From: Actinokineospora alba
Lineage (GTDB): Bacteria > Actinomycetota > Actinomycetes > Mycobacteriales > Pseudonocardiaceae
DNA length: 64,000 bases
Reading direction: 5' to 3'
NCBI RefSeq assembly: GCF_004362515.1
Contig: NZ_SNXU01000001.1
Location: 5,332,001-5,396,000 of the forward strand
Shown: one piece after another, positions 6,203 to 14,668 of the stretch
Layout: each line of letters opens with the position of its first letter
Position numbering within the stretch: the stretch's first letter is position 1
Translations under genes and position numbers: made by a program
The notes under the pieces: model-generated
Told to the model about the DNA's origin: nothing
The model's database searches: none
The model's input: the letters and a program-made list of their open reading frames with translations, nothing else

Positions 6203-9007
6203 GTGGCCGCGATGGATGCGGTCGCTGCGATCGGGCTCACCGACCTGACCGGGTTCGTCGGCAGGACCGCCGAGACCAAGCAGCTGCGCGCGAGCGCGGA
6301 CAAGGTGCTCGCGGGCAGTCCGCAGCTTGTGCGGGTCGAGGGCGAGGCCGGAATCGGCAAGACCAACCTGGTCAACCACTTCCTGGCAGGCCTCGACAAG
6401 TTCACCGTGCTCGCCGCGAGTGGGGATCCGGCTGAGTCCACGCTCAGCTACGGGCTGGTCGATCAACTGCTCGCCCGGGTGAATCGGCAGCTTGTCGGCA
6501 GGTTCAAGCTCCTCGATCGGAGCAGGCCCTCGACGGCCACGCCGTTCGCTGTCGGTGCCGACTTCCTGGCACTGGTCGGCGAGCTGCAGGCGGACCAGCC
6601 GGTCGCGATCGTGCTTGACGACGTGCAGTGGGCCGACCGACCCTCCGCGCAGGCATTGGGCTTCATGCTGCGCAGGCTCTGGGCGGACCAGGTCCTGGCG
6701 GTCATGCTGATCCGCACGCCCGTCGTCGAGGACGAGACGGAGGTGGTGAATCAGTACCTGAGCAGACCCACGATCGACTCGGTGACGATTCGCCTTGGCG
6801 GCCTGACCTCGCACGACATCGCGGCGCTGTCCGCCGCGGTGACCAGTGGCGAACTGCCCCTGCCCGCCGCGGCGCGCCTGCGCGCCCACACCGACGGCAA
6901 CCCGCTCTACGTCCGAGCGCTGCTGGCCGAGGCGTCACCCGCGGACCTGATCGCCGGTGAGTCGACCCTTCCGGTCCCCAAGTCGCTGCTGACGGCCGTG
7001 GGTCGGATTCTCAACCGGCTGCCCGAGGAAACCCGCCACCTGGTGGAAGCGCTCGCGGTCCTGAACGCTCGCTGCTCGCTGGCTCGCGCCGCGCAACTCG
7101 CGTCCGTCGACAAGCCCAGCGAGGCGCTGGCGCCCGCACTGGCCGCGGGCTTGGTGCAATGGTGGCCCACCGAGCCCGCCAACCCGGTGGCGATGCGCCA
7201 CGGGCTGCACCGTGACGCCGTGTACGAGTCACTGGACCCCGTTCGGCGGGCCGAGTTGCATGCGACCGCCGCGGGGTTGGTCGACAGCACCACCGCGTGG
7301 GCGCACCGGGTCGCCGCGGCGCAGAGCACCGATGGTCGGCTCGCGCGACAGCTCGAAGTCGCCGCCACCGAGGAAACCGCGTCCGGCAGGAACGACCTCG
7401 CGGCGCGGTACCTGCACTGGGCCGCCGAGCTGTCCGAGACCCGCGACGAGTATGAGCACAGGTTGTTGACCGCCTGCGTCCAGTCATTGCTGACGTCGCA
7501 ACCCGGCTGGGCGGTCAGCAGACAGGCCGAGGTGCGACGCTGCAGTGACACGCCGTTGCGCGACTGTGCCCTCGGATTGACCGCGCTGCTCGGCACCGGC
7601 GAGTTGGCCGAGGCTGAGGTGTTGCTCCAGCGCGCCGCGGACGCCGATGCCGCGACCACGCCCGCCTGGATGCGAAGCACGATCGCGGGTGCGCTGGCCG
7701 CGCTGCATGTGTGGCGCGGCCGAGGCGGCGAGGCACTGAGAATGGCTTCGAGCGCGTTGTCGATGGGTGGGCTCGTCAGCCGGTGGGAGGACTTCGTCCG
7801 CGTGATCCACGCCGTCGCGCGAGTCCGCCAGGACGGGCCTGCCGCCGGACTGGCCGAGCTCGACCACCTGCCGACGAAGGCCGCGGCGGTGTCGAGCGAC
7901 GATCTCGACTGCCTGTGCTGCCGGGGCGCCTTGCACACCATGCTCGGGCACTACAGCGAGGCATTGGACGACCTGGCCACCGCCATCCGCCATCAGCGGG
8001 CGGGCGCGAACATCCTGTCCGGACCGGCTCCGCACTCCTACCTCGCCGCGGCGCAGTACGCGGTCGGCGACTGGAACGACGCGGCGATCACCATGCACCA
8101 GGCACTGTCCATCCAGTCGACGTTCGAGCAGCCTCAGCACCACACCCTCACGCAGATGACCGCCACTCTGGTGCCTGCCGGGCGTGGTGACTGGCAAGCG
8201 GCCACCGCCCACGTGCGGGAGGCTCAGCGCTGGGCGGCGAAAGTCGGGACACCACAGGACATTCGCTATGCCGCGATCGCGGGCGCGGTTGTCGCCCAGG
8301 CCCGCGCGGACCATGCCGGGATGTTGAGTTCGCTTCGTCCGCTGCTCGACACCGACCTGGACCAGACGGACTCGCTGCACGCATGGTGGGTGGCGTGGTG
8401 GCGTCCACTACTGGTGGAGGCGCTCATCGGCGTCGGCGAACTCGACACGGCTGATCGACACCTGGTCCGGCTAGGGGACACCACCCGCGATGTCCGGCAC
8501 CTCGAAGACACGCTCAGCAGACTTCGGGCGGCGTTGGCCCGCGAGCGGGGGCGGCTCGACGACGCGTTCACCATCTACCGTTCGCGTCTGGACGGTGACG
8601 ATGGCGAGCCCATGGTGCCCTTCGCCCGCGCGATGCTCGAACAGGACTTCGGCCAGTTGCTGTTGGGGACCGGCCACCGCCGCGAGGCTCTGCAGTGGCT
8701 GCGCCGGGCTCGGGATCGGTACACCCTGCTGTCGGCGCATCCGTTCATCCGTCGGGTCGACCAGGGCCTGGACACCTCGGGGGCTCGACACACCGCGAGG
8801 TCCGCGAGCAAGCTGCCCGACCTCACCGAACGGGAGGAACAGGTCAGCTACCTCGCGAGTCGGGGACTGACCAACGGCGAGATCGCCAAAGAGCTGTATG
8901 TGACCAACAAGACGGTCGAGTACCACCTGAGCAATGTCTACGCCAAGCTCGGCGTCGCGTCCCGCCGCGAACTTGGCGCGGCGCTGGACACCGAGCGGGT
9001 CGGCTGA
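6203..9007 (+). CDS. LAL-type LuxR-family ATPase transcriptional regulator
   Basis: A 934-residue regulator with the three-part LAL architecture. An N-terminal AAA ATPase carries Walker A (GEAGIGKT, residues 47-54) and a Walker B-type strand (VAIVLDDVQWAD, about residue 135). A long helical repeat region follows (about 300-830, TPR-like). The C-terminus is a LuxR helix-turn-helix: 'LTEREEQVSYLASRGLTNGE' and 'VEYHLSNVYAKLGVASRREL'. Such proteins sense an effector through the helical region and activate operons in an ATP-dependent way. LuxR-type regulators also lie beside CIS clusters in Streptomyces, so control of the adjacent CIS is the natural hypothesis. GTG 6203 is used; ATG 6212 is nearly equivalent. 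It ends 11 bases before the convergent membrane-protein gene. Confidence 0.9.
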   Translation: MAAMDAVAAIGLTDLTGFVGRTAETKQLRASADKVLAGSPQLVRVEGEAGIGKTNLVNHFLAGLDKFTVLAASGDPAESTLSYGLVDQLLARVNRQLVGRFKLLDRSRPSTATPFAVGADFLALVGELQADQPVAIVLDDVQWADRPSAQALGFMLRRLWADQVLAVMLIRTPVVEDETEVVNQYLSRPTIDSVTIRLGGLTSHDIAALSAAVTSGELPLPAAARLRAHTDGNPLYVRALLAEASPADLIAGESTLPVPKSLLTAVGRILNRLPEETRHLVEALAVLNARCSLARAAQLASVDKPSEALAPALAAGLVQWWPTEPANPVAMRHGLHRDAVYESLDPVRRAELHATAAGLVDSTTAWAHRVAAAQSTDGRLARQLEVAATEETASGRNDLAARYLHWAAELSETRDEYEHRLLTACVQSLLTSQPGWAVSRQAEVRRCSDTPLRDCALGLTALLGTGELAEAEVLLQRAADADAATTPAWMRSTIAGALAALHVWRGRGGEALRMASSALSMGGLVSRWEDFVRVIHAVARVRQDGPAAGLAELDHLPTKAAAVSSDDLDCLCCRGALHTMLGHYSEALDDLATAIRHQRAGANILSGPAPHSYLAAAQYAVGDWNDAAITMHQALSIQSTFEQPQHHTLTQMTATLVPAGRGDWQAATAHVREAQRWAAKVGTPQDIRYAAIAGAVVAQARADHAGMLSSLRPLLDTDLDQTDSLHAWWVAWWRPLLVEALIGVGELDTADRHLVRLGDTTRDVRHLEDTLSRLRAALARERGRLDDAFTIYRSRLDGDDGEPMVPFARAMLEQDFGQLLLGTGHRREALQWLRRARDRYTLLSAHPFIRRVDQGLDTSGARHTARSASKLPDLTEREEQVSYLASRGLTNGEIAKELYVTNKTVEYHLSNVYAKLGVASRRELGAALDTERVG

Positions 9008-9018
9008 CCGCGACCCCG

Positions 9019-10353
9019 CTATGGCTTCGTGAGCCTGCCGGAGAACGAGGCTGACGGCGTGCACTGGTTCGCGCCCGCCCCAGGCGTCGTGCAGTTCACC
9101 AGGAAGACCAGCTGTTCGCCGGGCCGCAGGCCCAGTGGGACCACATAGTGGTAGTCGAGGTCCCGGAAGTTGGCCAGTCCCACCTCCAGGATCACCTCGC
9201 CGTTGAGCGCGATCCGGAGGAAGCCTGAGTCGCCGCGCGGGTTCTGCAGAACGAGATCGGTGATTCCCAGGGCTTGCCCATCGGGTGCGCGGTAGCGGAA
9301 GGGCTCGAAGGATCCGTCGGTCACGGGCCTCGCCGCGGCTTCGATGCGAAAGCTCGTCGGGACCGGTTCGGGGGCGGGTGTCGTGTCTCCCGGTGACCCA
9401 GCCGATTCCGCGGCCGGGCCGGGATCCGCGCCGTTGGCCGCGCCTGCGCCCGTGTCCGCGGGGTCATCCGTGGGGGCCCCGCCGCCCGCCGGAACGGCCG
9501 CCGCGGACGAGGCCACGTCCGCGGCCTCGTTGGCTCGTTCGGCGGCCTGGTCGGCGCGCGACGCCGCGACGTCGGCTTGTTGCCTGGCGACGCTCTCCAC
9601 GGTGGGCTTGAGCAGCGCGAACCACAGGACCATCAACGCCACGAGCGCGGCCGACGCGACCACCAGTGCCTTGAACAGCCCTTTGGACACCAGTGGCAGT
9701 TGGATCATCACGCCGTCGACGGTGACGGGTGGGGGGTTCTCCGGGGCCTCGGTGACCGGCTGAACGAACAACTGGAACGGGTGCGTTCTGGGGTCACCGC
9801 GGAACATCCGCTTGTGTGGTGCCACCTTGGTCTTGACGACCGTCGCGGTCCCCGGCTGGGTGTGCAGGCTCGGCGAACCGACCAGGATCGTCAGCTGGTC
9901 GTCCTGGTCGATGCCGACGATGTCGACGCACTCTTCCTGGTTGCCGTTGTTGTCCACGACAAGTCGGTACTTGGCCCGGCGACGTCCACGCCGGATGGTC
10001 GGCACCAATTCGGCCACCAGGTCGGTGAAACCCGCGACCGCGATCTCACCCTCTTCGACCGAGGAGGCATGGGGGTCCTCGCGGGACTCGGCTCGGATGC
10101 CGAACGGCACCGTGCCCGCGGGCACCTCCGATGAGCGGGGCGGTCGAAACGTCACGCGCACAGTGGTTTCGTCGCCCGGAAGGAGGTTGACCATCGGTGG
10201 GTCGACCACTGTCCAGTCGTGGGCGTCCCCGACCACGTGCAGGGTGAGTTGATCGACCACCTCACCGGAGTTGACGACGCGGAACTCGCACGACGTCTCT
10301 TCCCCTGGCTCGACCATGAGGTCCCGCTCGACAAGGACGATCTCTGCTCCCAT
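9019..10353 (-). CDS. Single-pass membrane protein with N-terminal Ig-like domains (CIS-associated)
   Basis: From ATG 10353 the protein has 444 residues. Residues 1-220 look like two beta-sandwich (Ig/COG1470-like) domains, with 'PGEETSCEFRVVNSG' and 'PGTATVVKTKVAPHKRMFRG' typical of such folds. One transmembrane helix lies at about 225-249 (GLFKALVVASAALVALMVLW). It is followed by an Ala-rich coiled coil (252-282), a Pro/Gly linker and a C-terminal beta-rich domain of about 115 residues (FRYRAPDGQALGITDLVLQN...). No signal peptide precedes the N-terminal domain, so the Ig-like part is probably cytoplasmic and the C-terminal domain extracytoplasmic. Membrane proteins of this general design occur in actinobacterial CIS loci and could tether or trigger cytoplasmic particles. 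A 78-residue upstream extension in frame is Arg/Pro-rich and rejected as non-coding. Confidence 0.75.
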   Translation of the reverse strand: MGAEIVLVERDLMVEPGEETSCEFRVVNSGEVVDQLTLHVVGDAHDWTVVDPPMVNLLPGDETTVRVTFRPPRSSEVPAGTVPFGIRAESREDPHASSVEEGEIAVAGFTDLVAELVPTIRRGRRRAKYRLVVDNNGNQEECVDIVGIDQDDQLTILVGSPSLHTQPGTATVVKTKVAPHKRMFRGDPRTHPFQLFVQPVTEAPENPPPVTVDGVMIQLPLVSKGLFKALVVASAALVALMVLWFALLKPTVESVARQQADVAASRADQAAERANEAADVASSAAAVPAGGGAPTDDPADTGAGAANGADPGPAAESAGSPGDTTPAPEPVPTSFRIEAAARPVTDGSFEPFRYRAPDGQALGITDLVLQNPRGDSGFLRIALNGEVILEVGLANFRDLDYHYVVPLGLRPGEQLVFLVNCTTPGAGANQCTPSASFSGRLTKP

Positions 10354-10664
10354 GCGTCGAGTATCCGGCGCGGCGAGCGTGCCGGAGAACCGTTGACGGG
10401 GAACGGGTTCGGACACCGGAGCGTGCCCCGCGCGGCCTATCGATCGGTCGCTTCTTTGCCCGTCGGGGCGAGCCATGCGAATTCGTTGGCGCGATGGGGC
10501 ACAACAGGCGTCTCGGCCCCCGCAGAGGCTTGAGATCGGTGCGGGCAGGCGGGCAGACTCCGACCGCGGAGCCGACGGCGCGGCCACCAGAGCCCAGCGA
10601 CCTCAGGTGATTGCCGCGGTCGGCCGACAGACACCTCCGACATCGACGCTGGAGTGGAATCCGC
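10354..10664. other. Divergent intergenic region
   Basis: About 310 bases separate the membrane-protein gene (leftward) from the Nudix-like gene (rightward). Promoters for both must lie here, but I could not pick out convincing -10/-35 pairs, hairpins or repeats. Open frames crossing it on both strands are Arg/Pro/Ser-rich and look like non-coding shadows. Confidence 0.4.
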
Positions 10665-11144
10665 ATGAGTGAGCACATGGTGATCGGCGCGGCCGTCATC
10701 CAGGATGGCAGGCTTTTGGTCGCCAGGCGGGCTTCCCCGCCGTGCGTCGCGGGACGCTGGGAATTTCCGGGCGACGAGATGGGACCGGACGAGAACGAAC
10801 AGGCCACGGTGAGGCGAGTGTTCGCCGTCGAGTTCAACACCTTGTTGAGTCTGTGGACGGAACGAGTCCTCAGTGATCGGTGGATCCACTCCTGGCGCAA
10901 GGTGGAGGGTGAGTCCGTGCCCGCGACGCTGCGCCTGCTGCGGTGCCGGGTGGAGAACGGGACCACACTCGACCTGGCGGCGGGGGAGCCGCGACCGAAT
11001 CGGCTCGCCTACGACGAGTCCAGGTGGGTGCCGCTCGACGAACTGCACGACGTCTACCCGTGGAGTGACGAACATGCCTACCTGGCAGAGGAACTAGCCG
11101 CGCTCTACCACTACGAAGCGCAGTTCCCCCACGATATCGGGTGA
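10665..11144 (+). CDS. Nudix-fold protein with degenerate catalytic motif
   Basis: A 159-residue protein whose overall layout matches MutT-like Nudix hydrolases: MSEHMVIGAAVIQDGRLLVA, then 'RRASPPCVAGRWEFPG', then a helix region and 'ESRWVPLDELHDVYPW' near the C-terminus. The Nudix box, however, is eroded. Where the family has EMGE-x2-EQA-x2-RE-x2-EE-x-G, this protein reads 'EMGPDENEQATVRRVFAVEF', so the catalytic Glu residues of the RE..EE helix are Arg, Ala and Val. Hydrolase activity is therefore doubtful, and a binding or regulatory role is more likely. The stop codon overlaps the GTG start of the next gene (GTGA), suggesting the two are translated together. ATG 10665 fits the family start; longer starts add an Arg-rich tail. 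Confidence 0.8.
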   Translation: MSEHMVIGAAVIQDGRLLVARRASPPCVAGRWEFPGDEMGPDENEQATVRRVFAVEFNTLLSLWTERVLSDRWIHSWRKVEGESVPATLRLLRCRVENGTTLDLAAGEPRPNRLAYDESRWVPLDELHDVYPWSDEHAYLAEELAALYHYEAQFPHDIG

Positions 11145-12172
11145 AAGGTCCAGGAGTGGGCGGGAGCCCACGCGCGTCGAAGGCCGCGCGCGGCCAGTTG
11201 TCCGACCGCATCGCAATCGGGATGCTGATCGCCGCTTTCCCCCCGCGGGAGGTCGATGCCGCGATCGACGCGGTCGGGGTCCGGGAGCAGCGGTCACGCG
11301 CGTTGCCCGCGCGCACGATGGTCTACTTCGCCCTGGCCATGTGGCTCTTCGGCGGCGCGGGCTACAACTCGGTGCTGACCAAGCTCACCACGGGCATGGG
11401 GTGGACCGGGATGGCCAAGGGCAAGCACGCTGCGCCGGGCACCGGGTCGATCACCAAGGCGCGCAGGCGATTGGGCCCAGAGGTGATGCGCACGCTGTTC
11501 CAGCTCCACGCCGCCGCCCGTCGGGACCTCCCGTACCGCTGGCGCGGGTTGACCGTGCGCTCACTCGACGGTGGCACGGTGGACGTGCCGGACACCGCGG
11601 CGAACCTCTTGGCGTTCAACGCCGCCGAGGTCCGCATGCTTGTGCTGGCAAGCCAAAGGGACGGCGCGCTGGTCGACGTCGCGATGGGCGCCGCGGACGA
11701 TGATCTGCACTCGCGATTGCTCTCCACGGTCCCGGCCGAAACGCTGGTGGTCGCCTCCCCGGCCGCGCCGAGCGTCGAGCTGCTGCGGTCGGTGGGGAAG
11801 CGGGGCGCATACCTGCTGTGGCGGCAGAGCGCGGCGATCGAGCTGCCGTGCCTGCGGGTTCTGCCTGACAATTCCTACGTGTCGCGGCTGCTGCCGGACG
11901 GCGACCCGACGAGTCGTTCGGTCGAGATTCGCGTGGTCGCGGCGGGCCGCGACCACTTGGTGACCACCCTGCTGGACCCGGGCCGTGCCCCGGCCGCCGA
12001 ACTTGTCTCCCTGCACCGCGGACGCTGGCGGTTCGAGGCCGTGTTCGACGCTTTGGAGACCGGCCCGGTCGCGCTGAGATCGCAGGACCCCCGCGGCGTC
12101 GCCCAGGAGCTGTGGGCCATGTTCTGCGTCTACCAGGCCATCCAGGGGTTGCGATCGGACCGTGATCGCTGA
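11141..12172 (+). CDS. IS4-type transposase-like protein, truncated and lacking a catalytic Asp
   Basis: 343 residues related to IS4-family transposases with an N-terminal 'LSDRIAIGMLIAAFPPREVD' domain, 'MVYFALAMWLFGGAGY', the first DDE aspartate (D143 in SLDGGTVDVPD) and the Glu of the signature helix (E299 in HRGRWRFEAVFDAL). The position of the second aspartate, normally in 'LLLADRGFYS', reads 'TLVVASPAAPS' with Ser near residue 206. The protein ends shortly after 'LWAMFCVYQAIQG', roughly 80-100 residues earlier than full-length relatives. No terminal inverted repeats or target duplications were found. Its GTG start overlaps the stop of the Nudix-like gene by 4 bp. It is either a decayed insertion sequence or a domesticated transposase-like protein; the intact long frame and tight overlap favour the latter. 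Confidence 0.75.
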   Translation: MKGPGVGGSPRASKAARGQLSDRIAIGMLIAAFPPREVDAAIDAVGVREQRSRALPARTMVYFALAMWLFGGAGYNSVLTKLTTGMGWTGMAKGKHAAPGTGSITKARRRLGPEVMRTLFQLHAAARRDLPYRWRGLTVRSLDGGTVDVPDTAANLLAFNAAEVRMLVLASQRDGALVDVAMGAADDDLHSRLLSTVPAETLVVASPAAPSVELLRSVGKRGAYLLWRQSAAIELPCLRVLPDNSYVSRLLPDGDPTSRSVEIRVVAAGRDHLVTTLLDPGRAPAAELVSLHRGRWRFEAVFDALETGPVALRSQDPRGVAQELWAMFCVYQAIQGLRSDRDR

Positions 12173-12192
12173 ACGGGTCCCTCGGTGGGCCA

Positions 12193-13305
12193 TCACCACC
12201 CTTCGAGATACTTGCCGGTGGGGAGGTCTGGCACGAGTTTCCGGTTTTGCAGGTCGATCTCGATGTGGCCGCTCACCGGGCCCGGAGACATGAGCGGACT
12301 CCCGGTGTGTTCCGCCCGCCAGGTCAGCAGCGCTCGAGGGTACGAAGAGCCTTCCACCGCGCCCTCCGTCTGCGCCATCTTGAGGTCGAACGTGAACCGC
12401 ACGGACGTGGAGTTGGTCGTGCCGATCCGCAGGAGGTCGAGTCCGACGAACTGCTCGGACTTGTCGCTTCCCGACGGTCGGATCCGCAGCGGCACCACGC
12501 GTGTGGTGTTCTCGTACTTGCCCGTGGTCTCGTCTTTGCGCCGGTGCGCGATTTCGGCGTAGTAGTCGACCTTGTAGTTGACGAACCGGCACGCGATCCC
12601 GATCTGAACGGTGGCGCCCCGGGCGCCGATTACCTTGTCCTGCAAGAGGAACCTCCGGCTGCGGCGGTAGGTCAGCTGCTTGCGCAGAGTTTCCCCGACC
12701 TGGTTGCCCTTGACCGCGAGAAAGGTGTCGTCCGGGAGGAGGTCGCCTGCCACGAGGCTGCCGCCGATCGTGTTGGCGAAGGAGTACTCGACGAGTCCCG
12801 GCGCCACGGCCGATTCGACCGAGGACGACCCGACCAGCACCGTCCGCGCCAGCAGGCCTCCGTCGCCGCGGGTGCGCTCGATGTACCTGTCCGCCACCGC
12901 TTCCCGCCGCGCGTCGCCAGGTTCCGCACGCGGTTGCCGGTGGGTGTCGACGGGTTCTGGCCCGCTCGCCGCGAATGCCGCCGAGAGCGCCTCCAGTTCT
13001 TCGGCGACGCCTTCGGGCAGTGGTTCGTCGTCGGACTCGCCGGACGGCTGTTCGTCGGCGGGACGGGGCCGTTCAATCCGTTCTTTGCCGTTGTTCTCCC
13101 AGCTCACCCTCCGCTGGGGTCGCGCCGGGCTCCGGCCCGGTTGCCGCGGGGTGTCGACGGGTTCTGGCTCGCTCGCCGCGAATTCCGCGGAAAGGGCGTC
13201 CAGTTCTTCGGCGACGCCCACGGGCAGTGGTTCGTCATCGACCTCAGGCCTACCGATCTTGTTCTCCCAGTGCACTTTCCGCTGGGATCCGCTGGGTGAG
13301 TCCAT
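12193..13305 (-). CDS. Hypothetical CIS-island protein, FGP/beta-domain family (member A) with N-terminal repeats
   Basis: A 370-residue protein of no recognised family. The N-terminal 125 residues contain two copies of a unit: a basic 'V[HS]WEN' motif, then 'DDEPLP.GVAEEL.ALSA.FAAS.PEPVDT', separated by Arg/Pro linkers. Residues 130-370 form a beta-rich domain with regularly spaced aromatic and charged strands (TVQIGIACRFVNYKVDYYAE, RVVPLRIRPSG, SVRFTFDLKMAQ) ending 'LLTWRAEH...GHIEIDLQNRKLVPD...YLEGW'. The arrangement of this C-terminal half resembles that of the proteins at 14669, 17180, 18475 and 27016, though similarity is weak. The ATG at 13305 has GAGGAG upstream. It is convergent with the transposase-like gene (20-base gap). 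Role in the CIS island is inferred from context only. Confidence 0.65.
   Translation of the reverse strand: MDSPSGSQRKVHWENKIGRPEVDDEPLPVGVAEELDALSAEFAASEPEPVDTPRQPGRSPARPQRRVSWENNGKERIERPRPADEQPSGESDDEPLPEGVAEELEALSAAFAASGPEPVDTHRQPRAEPGDARREAVADRYIERTRGDGGLLARTVLVGSSSVESAVAPGLVEYSFANTIGGSLVAGDLLPDDTFLAVKGNQVGETLRKQLTYRRSRRFLLQDKVIGARGATVQIGIACRFVNYKVDYYAEIAHRRKDETTGKYENTTRVVPLRIRPSGSDKSEQFVGLDLLRIGTTNSTSVRFTFDLKMAQTEGAVEGSSYPRALLTWRAEHTGSPLMSPGPVSGHIEIDLQNRKLVPDLPTGKYLEGW
12942..13236 (-). repeat. Two 88-bp direct repeats inside member A
   Basis: Bases 12942-13029 and 13149-13236 are near-identical 88-bp copies, 207 bases apart start to start. On the coding strand they encode the duplicated 'DDEPLP.GVAEEL.ALSA.FAAS.PEPVDT' units. 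The differences are scattered single bases, which suggests a recent in-frame duplication maintained as protein sequence. The flanking 'V.WEN' motif lies outside the 88 bp but is also duplicated. Confidence 0.8.
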
Positions 13306-13343
13306 TGCGTCTCCTCAATAGTCGCTTTCGCTGCCATGGGTGT

Positions 13344-13370
13344 GGCGGGGCCGATGGGATCGGCCCCGCC
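13344..13370 (-). terminator. Hairpin downstream of the lipase gene
   Basis: Perfect 12-bp inverted repeat, GGCGGGGCCGAT - GGG - ATCGGCCCCGCC, 26 bases beyond the lipase stop codon and before the start of member A. No T-run follows, as is usual for actinobacterial terminators. Confidence 0.65.
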
Positions 13371-13396
13371 TGGGACGATGTGGGATTCGTTCTACG

Positions 13397-14638
13397 TCAC
13401 GGACAAGCGGGCGGTGTCCCGATGTCGGGGGTCTGCCCGGCCAGCACGGCGTTGAGCCAGGTGATGACGTCCTCTTTGGCCGCCACCACGGTTCCGTCGT
13501 GGTTCACGCCGGGGTAGGTCTTCAGCCAGGCCGGGTGGGTGCCGTTGGCGCACGCGAGATCGATGCTGGCCTGTGCCTCTGGTGGAGTGACGATCTCGTC
13601 GGCGTCACCGTAGAAGATCACGAAGGGACCGGTCATCGGCTCGCTTTCGCGAGTGTTGGGCACGGCTTCCTTGTTGATCCAGCTGTGGAGCCTGTTGCGG
13701 GCGTGGGTGCCCGCGGGCTGGAACTCCGAGGCCGGTAGGTCTGAGTCCATGAAGGACAGGTACAGATCGATGAGGCAGCCGGTTTCGAGCTCGGGCAGCT
13801 TCTGCTGGGCGCCTGCGCCCAGGTAGTCGTCGAAGTCGAGGTCGGGATGCCGGGTCTTGAGACCGGACAGGATCATCAGGTAGTAGGCCTGCGATCCGTA
13901 GTCGCCGTCGCCGTCGCCGCCCTGGGGGGTGCCCGCGATGGCGGCCAGTCGCTGGTCGATGCTGGCCTCGAGGTTGATCGGCGCGCCCATCGCGACGGTG
14001 CCTTGGAAGTCCAAGCCCTCGCCGTAGGTATCGACGATCTCGGCGGCCCGGCCGCCTGCCTGGCTGCCCTGGGAATGGCCCACGGCGAACCACTTGTCGG
14101 AGAGGCTGGGGTGGAGTTGGCGCGCGGCGCGCACGGCGTCGATCATGCCGCGGGCTTCGCTCTTGGCTATCAGGTAGGGGTGCGGCCCGTCGGTGCCCAG
14201 GCCTTCATAGTCGGTGGCCGTGACCGCGTACCCCGCCTGAATCAGGGACGGGAGATAGGTGTCGTATCCGCCCAGGTTCGGCAAACTCGACGGGGCGCAG
14301 ACGTCGGCCGTGCCGGTGGTGCCGTGGCCCCAGGAGACCACCGGCCAGCCGCCGGACGGCGCGGTTCCCGGCGGCAACAGGACCATGCCGGTGACCTTGA
14401 TATCGGCGCCTGCCGCTCCGTCTCCGGCGCCCAGGGAGTTCGACCAGTAAGTGATCTTGTGACCGGTCGCTCCGACCGCGGTCAACGGGGCGGGCAACGT
14501 CATCGCCGAACTGGCGAACAAATCCCCCTTGTGCGGCGGGTCGGCCTGAGCCGCGGTGGTACTCACCATCGACACGCATAGCGCGGCCGTGAGACCGATG
14601 CGGAGTAAACGAGTTCGACCAAGGGCTTTTCTCAGCAT
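13397..14638 (-). CDS. Secreted lipase/esterase (alpha/beta hydrolase)
   Basis: A 413-residue secretory-lipase-type alpha/beta hydrolase. Residues 1-32 form a signal peptide (basic MLRKALGRTRLLRIG, hydrophobic core, AQA-D cleavage). Nucleophile elbow GHSQGS, acid residue in 'IFYGDADEIV' and histidine in 'PGVNHDGTV' give a complete catalytic triad in the right order. An upstream 'SWGHGTTG' probably forms the oxyanion region. The family hydrolyses triacylglycerols or other esters outside the cell. It sits inside the CIS island between two unknown members of the beta-domain family, but is probably transcribed with its own terminator (13344-13370). Whether it cooperates with the injection system is unknown. 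Confidence 0.88.
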   Translation of the reverse strand: MLRKALGRTRLLRIGLTAALCVSMVSTTAAQADPPHKGDLFASSAMTLPAPLTAVGATGHKITYWSNSLGAGDGAAGADIKVTGMVLLPPGTAPSGGWPVVSWGHGTTGTADVCAPSSLPNLGGYDTYLPSLIQAGYAVTATDYEGLGTDGPHPYLIAKSEARGMIDAVRAARQLHPSLSDKWFAVGHSQGSQAGGRAAEIVDTYGEGLDFQGTVAMGAPINLEASIDQRLAAIAGTPQGGDGDGDYGSQAYYLMILSGLKTRHPDLDFDDYLGAGAQQKLPELETGCLIDLYLSFMDSDLPASEFQPAGTHARNRLHSWINKEAVPNTRESEPMTGPFVIFYGDADEIVTPPEAQASIDLACANGTHPAWLKTYPGVNHDGTVVAAKEDVITWLNAVLAGQTPDIGTPPACP

Positions 14639-14668
14639 GTGCTTACCTCCGGTGTCCCGAGCCGTGGC

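Noticed and set aside
11141..12172. An active insertion sequence
   Set aside because: Second catalytic Asp missing, C-terminus missing, no terminal inverted repeats seen, and gene overlaps its neighbour.
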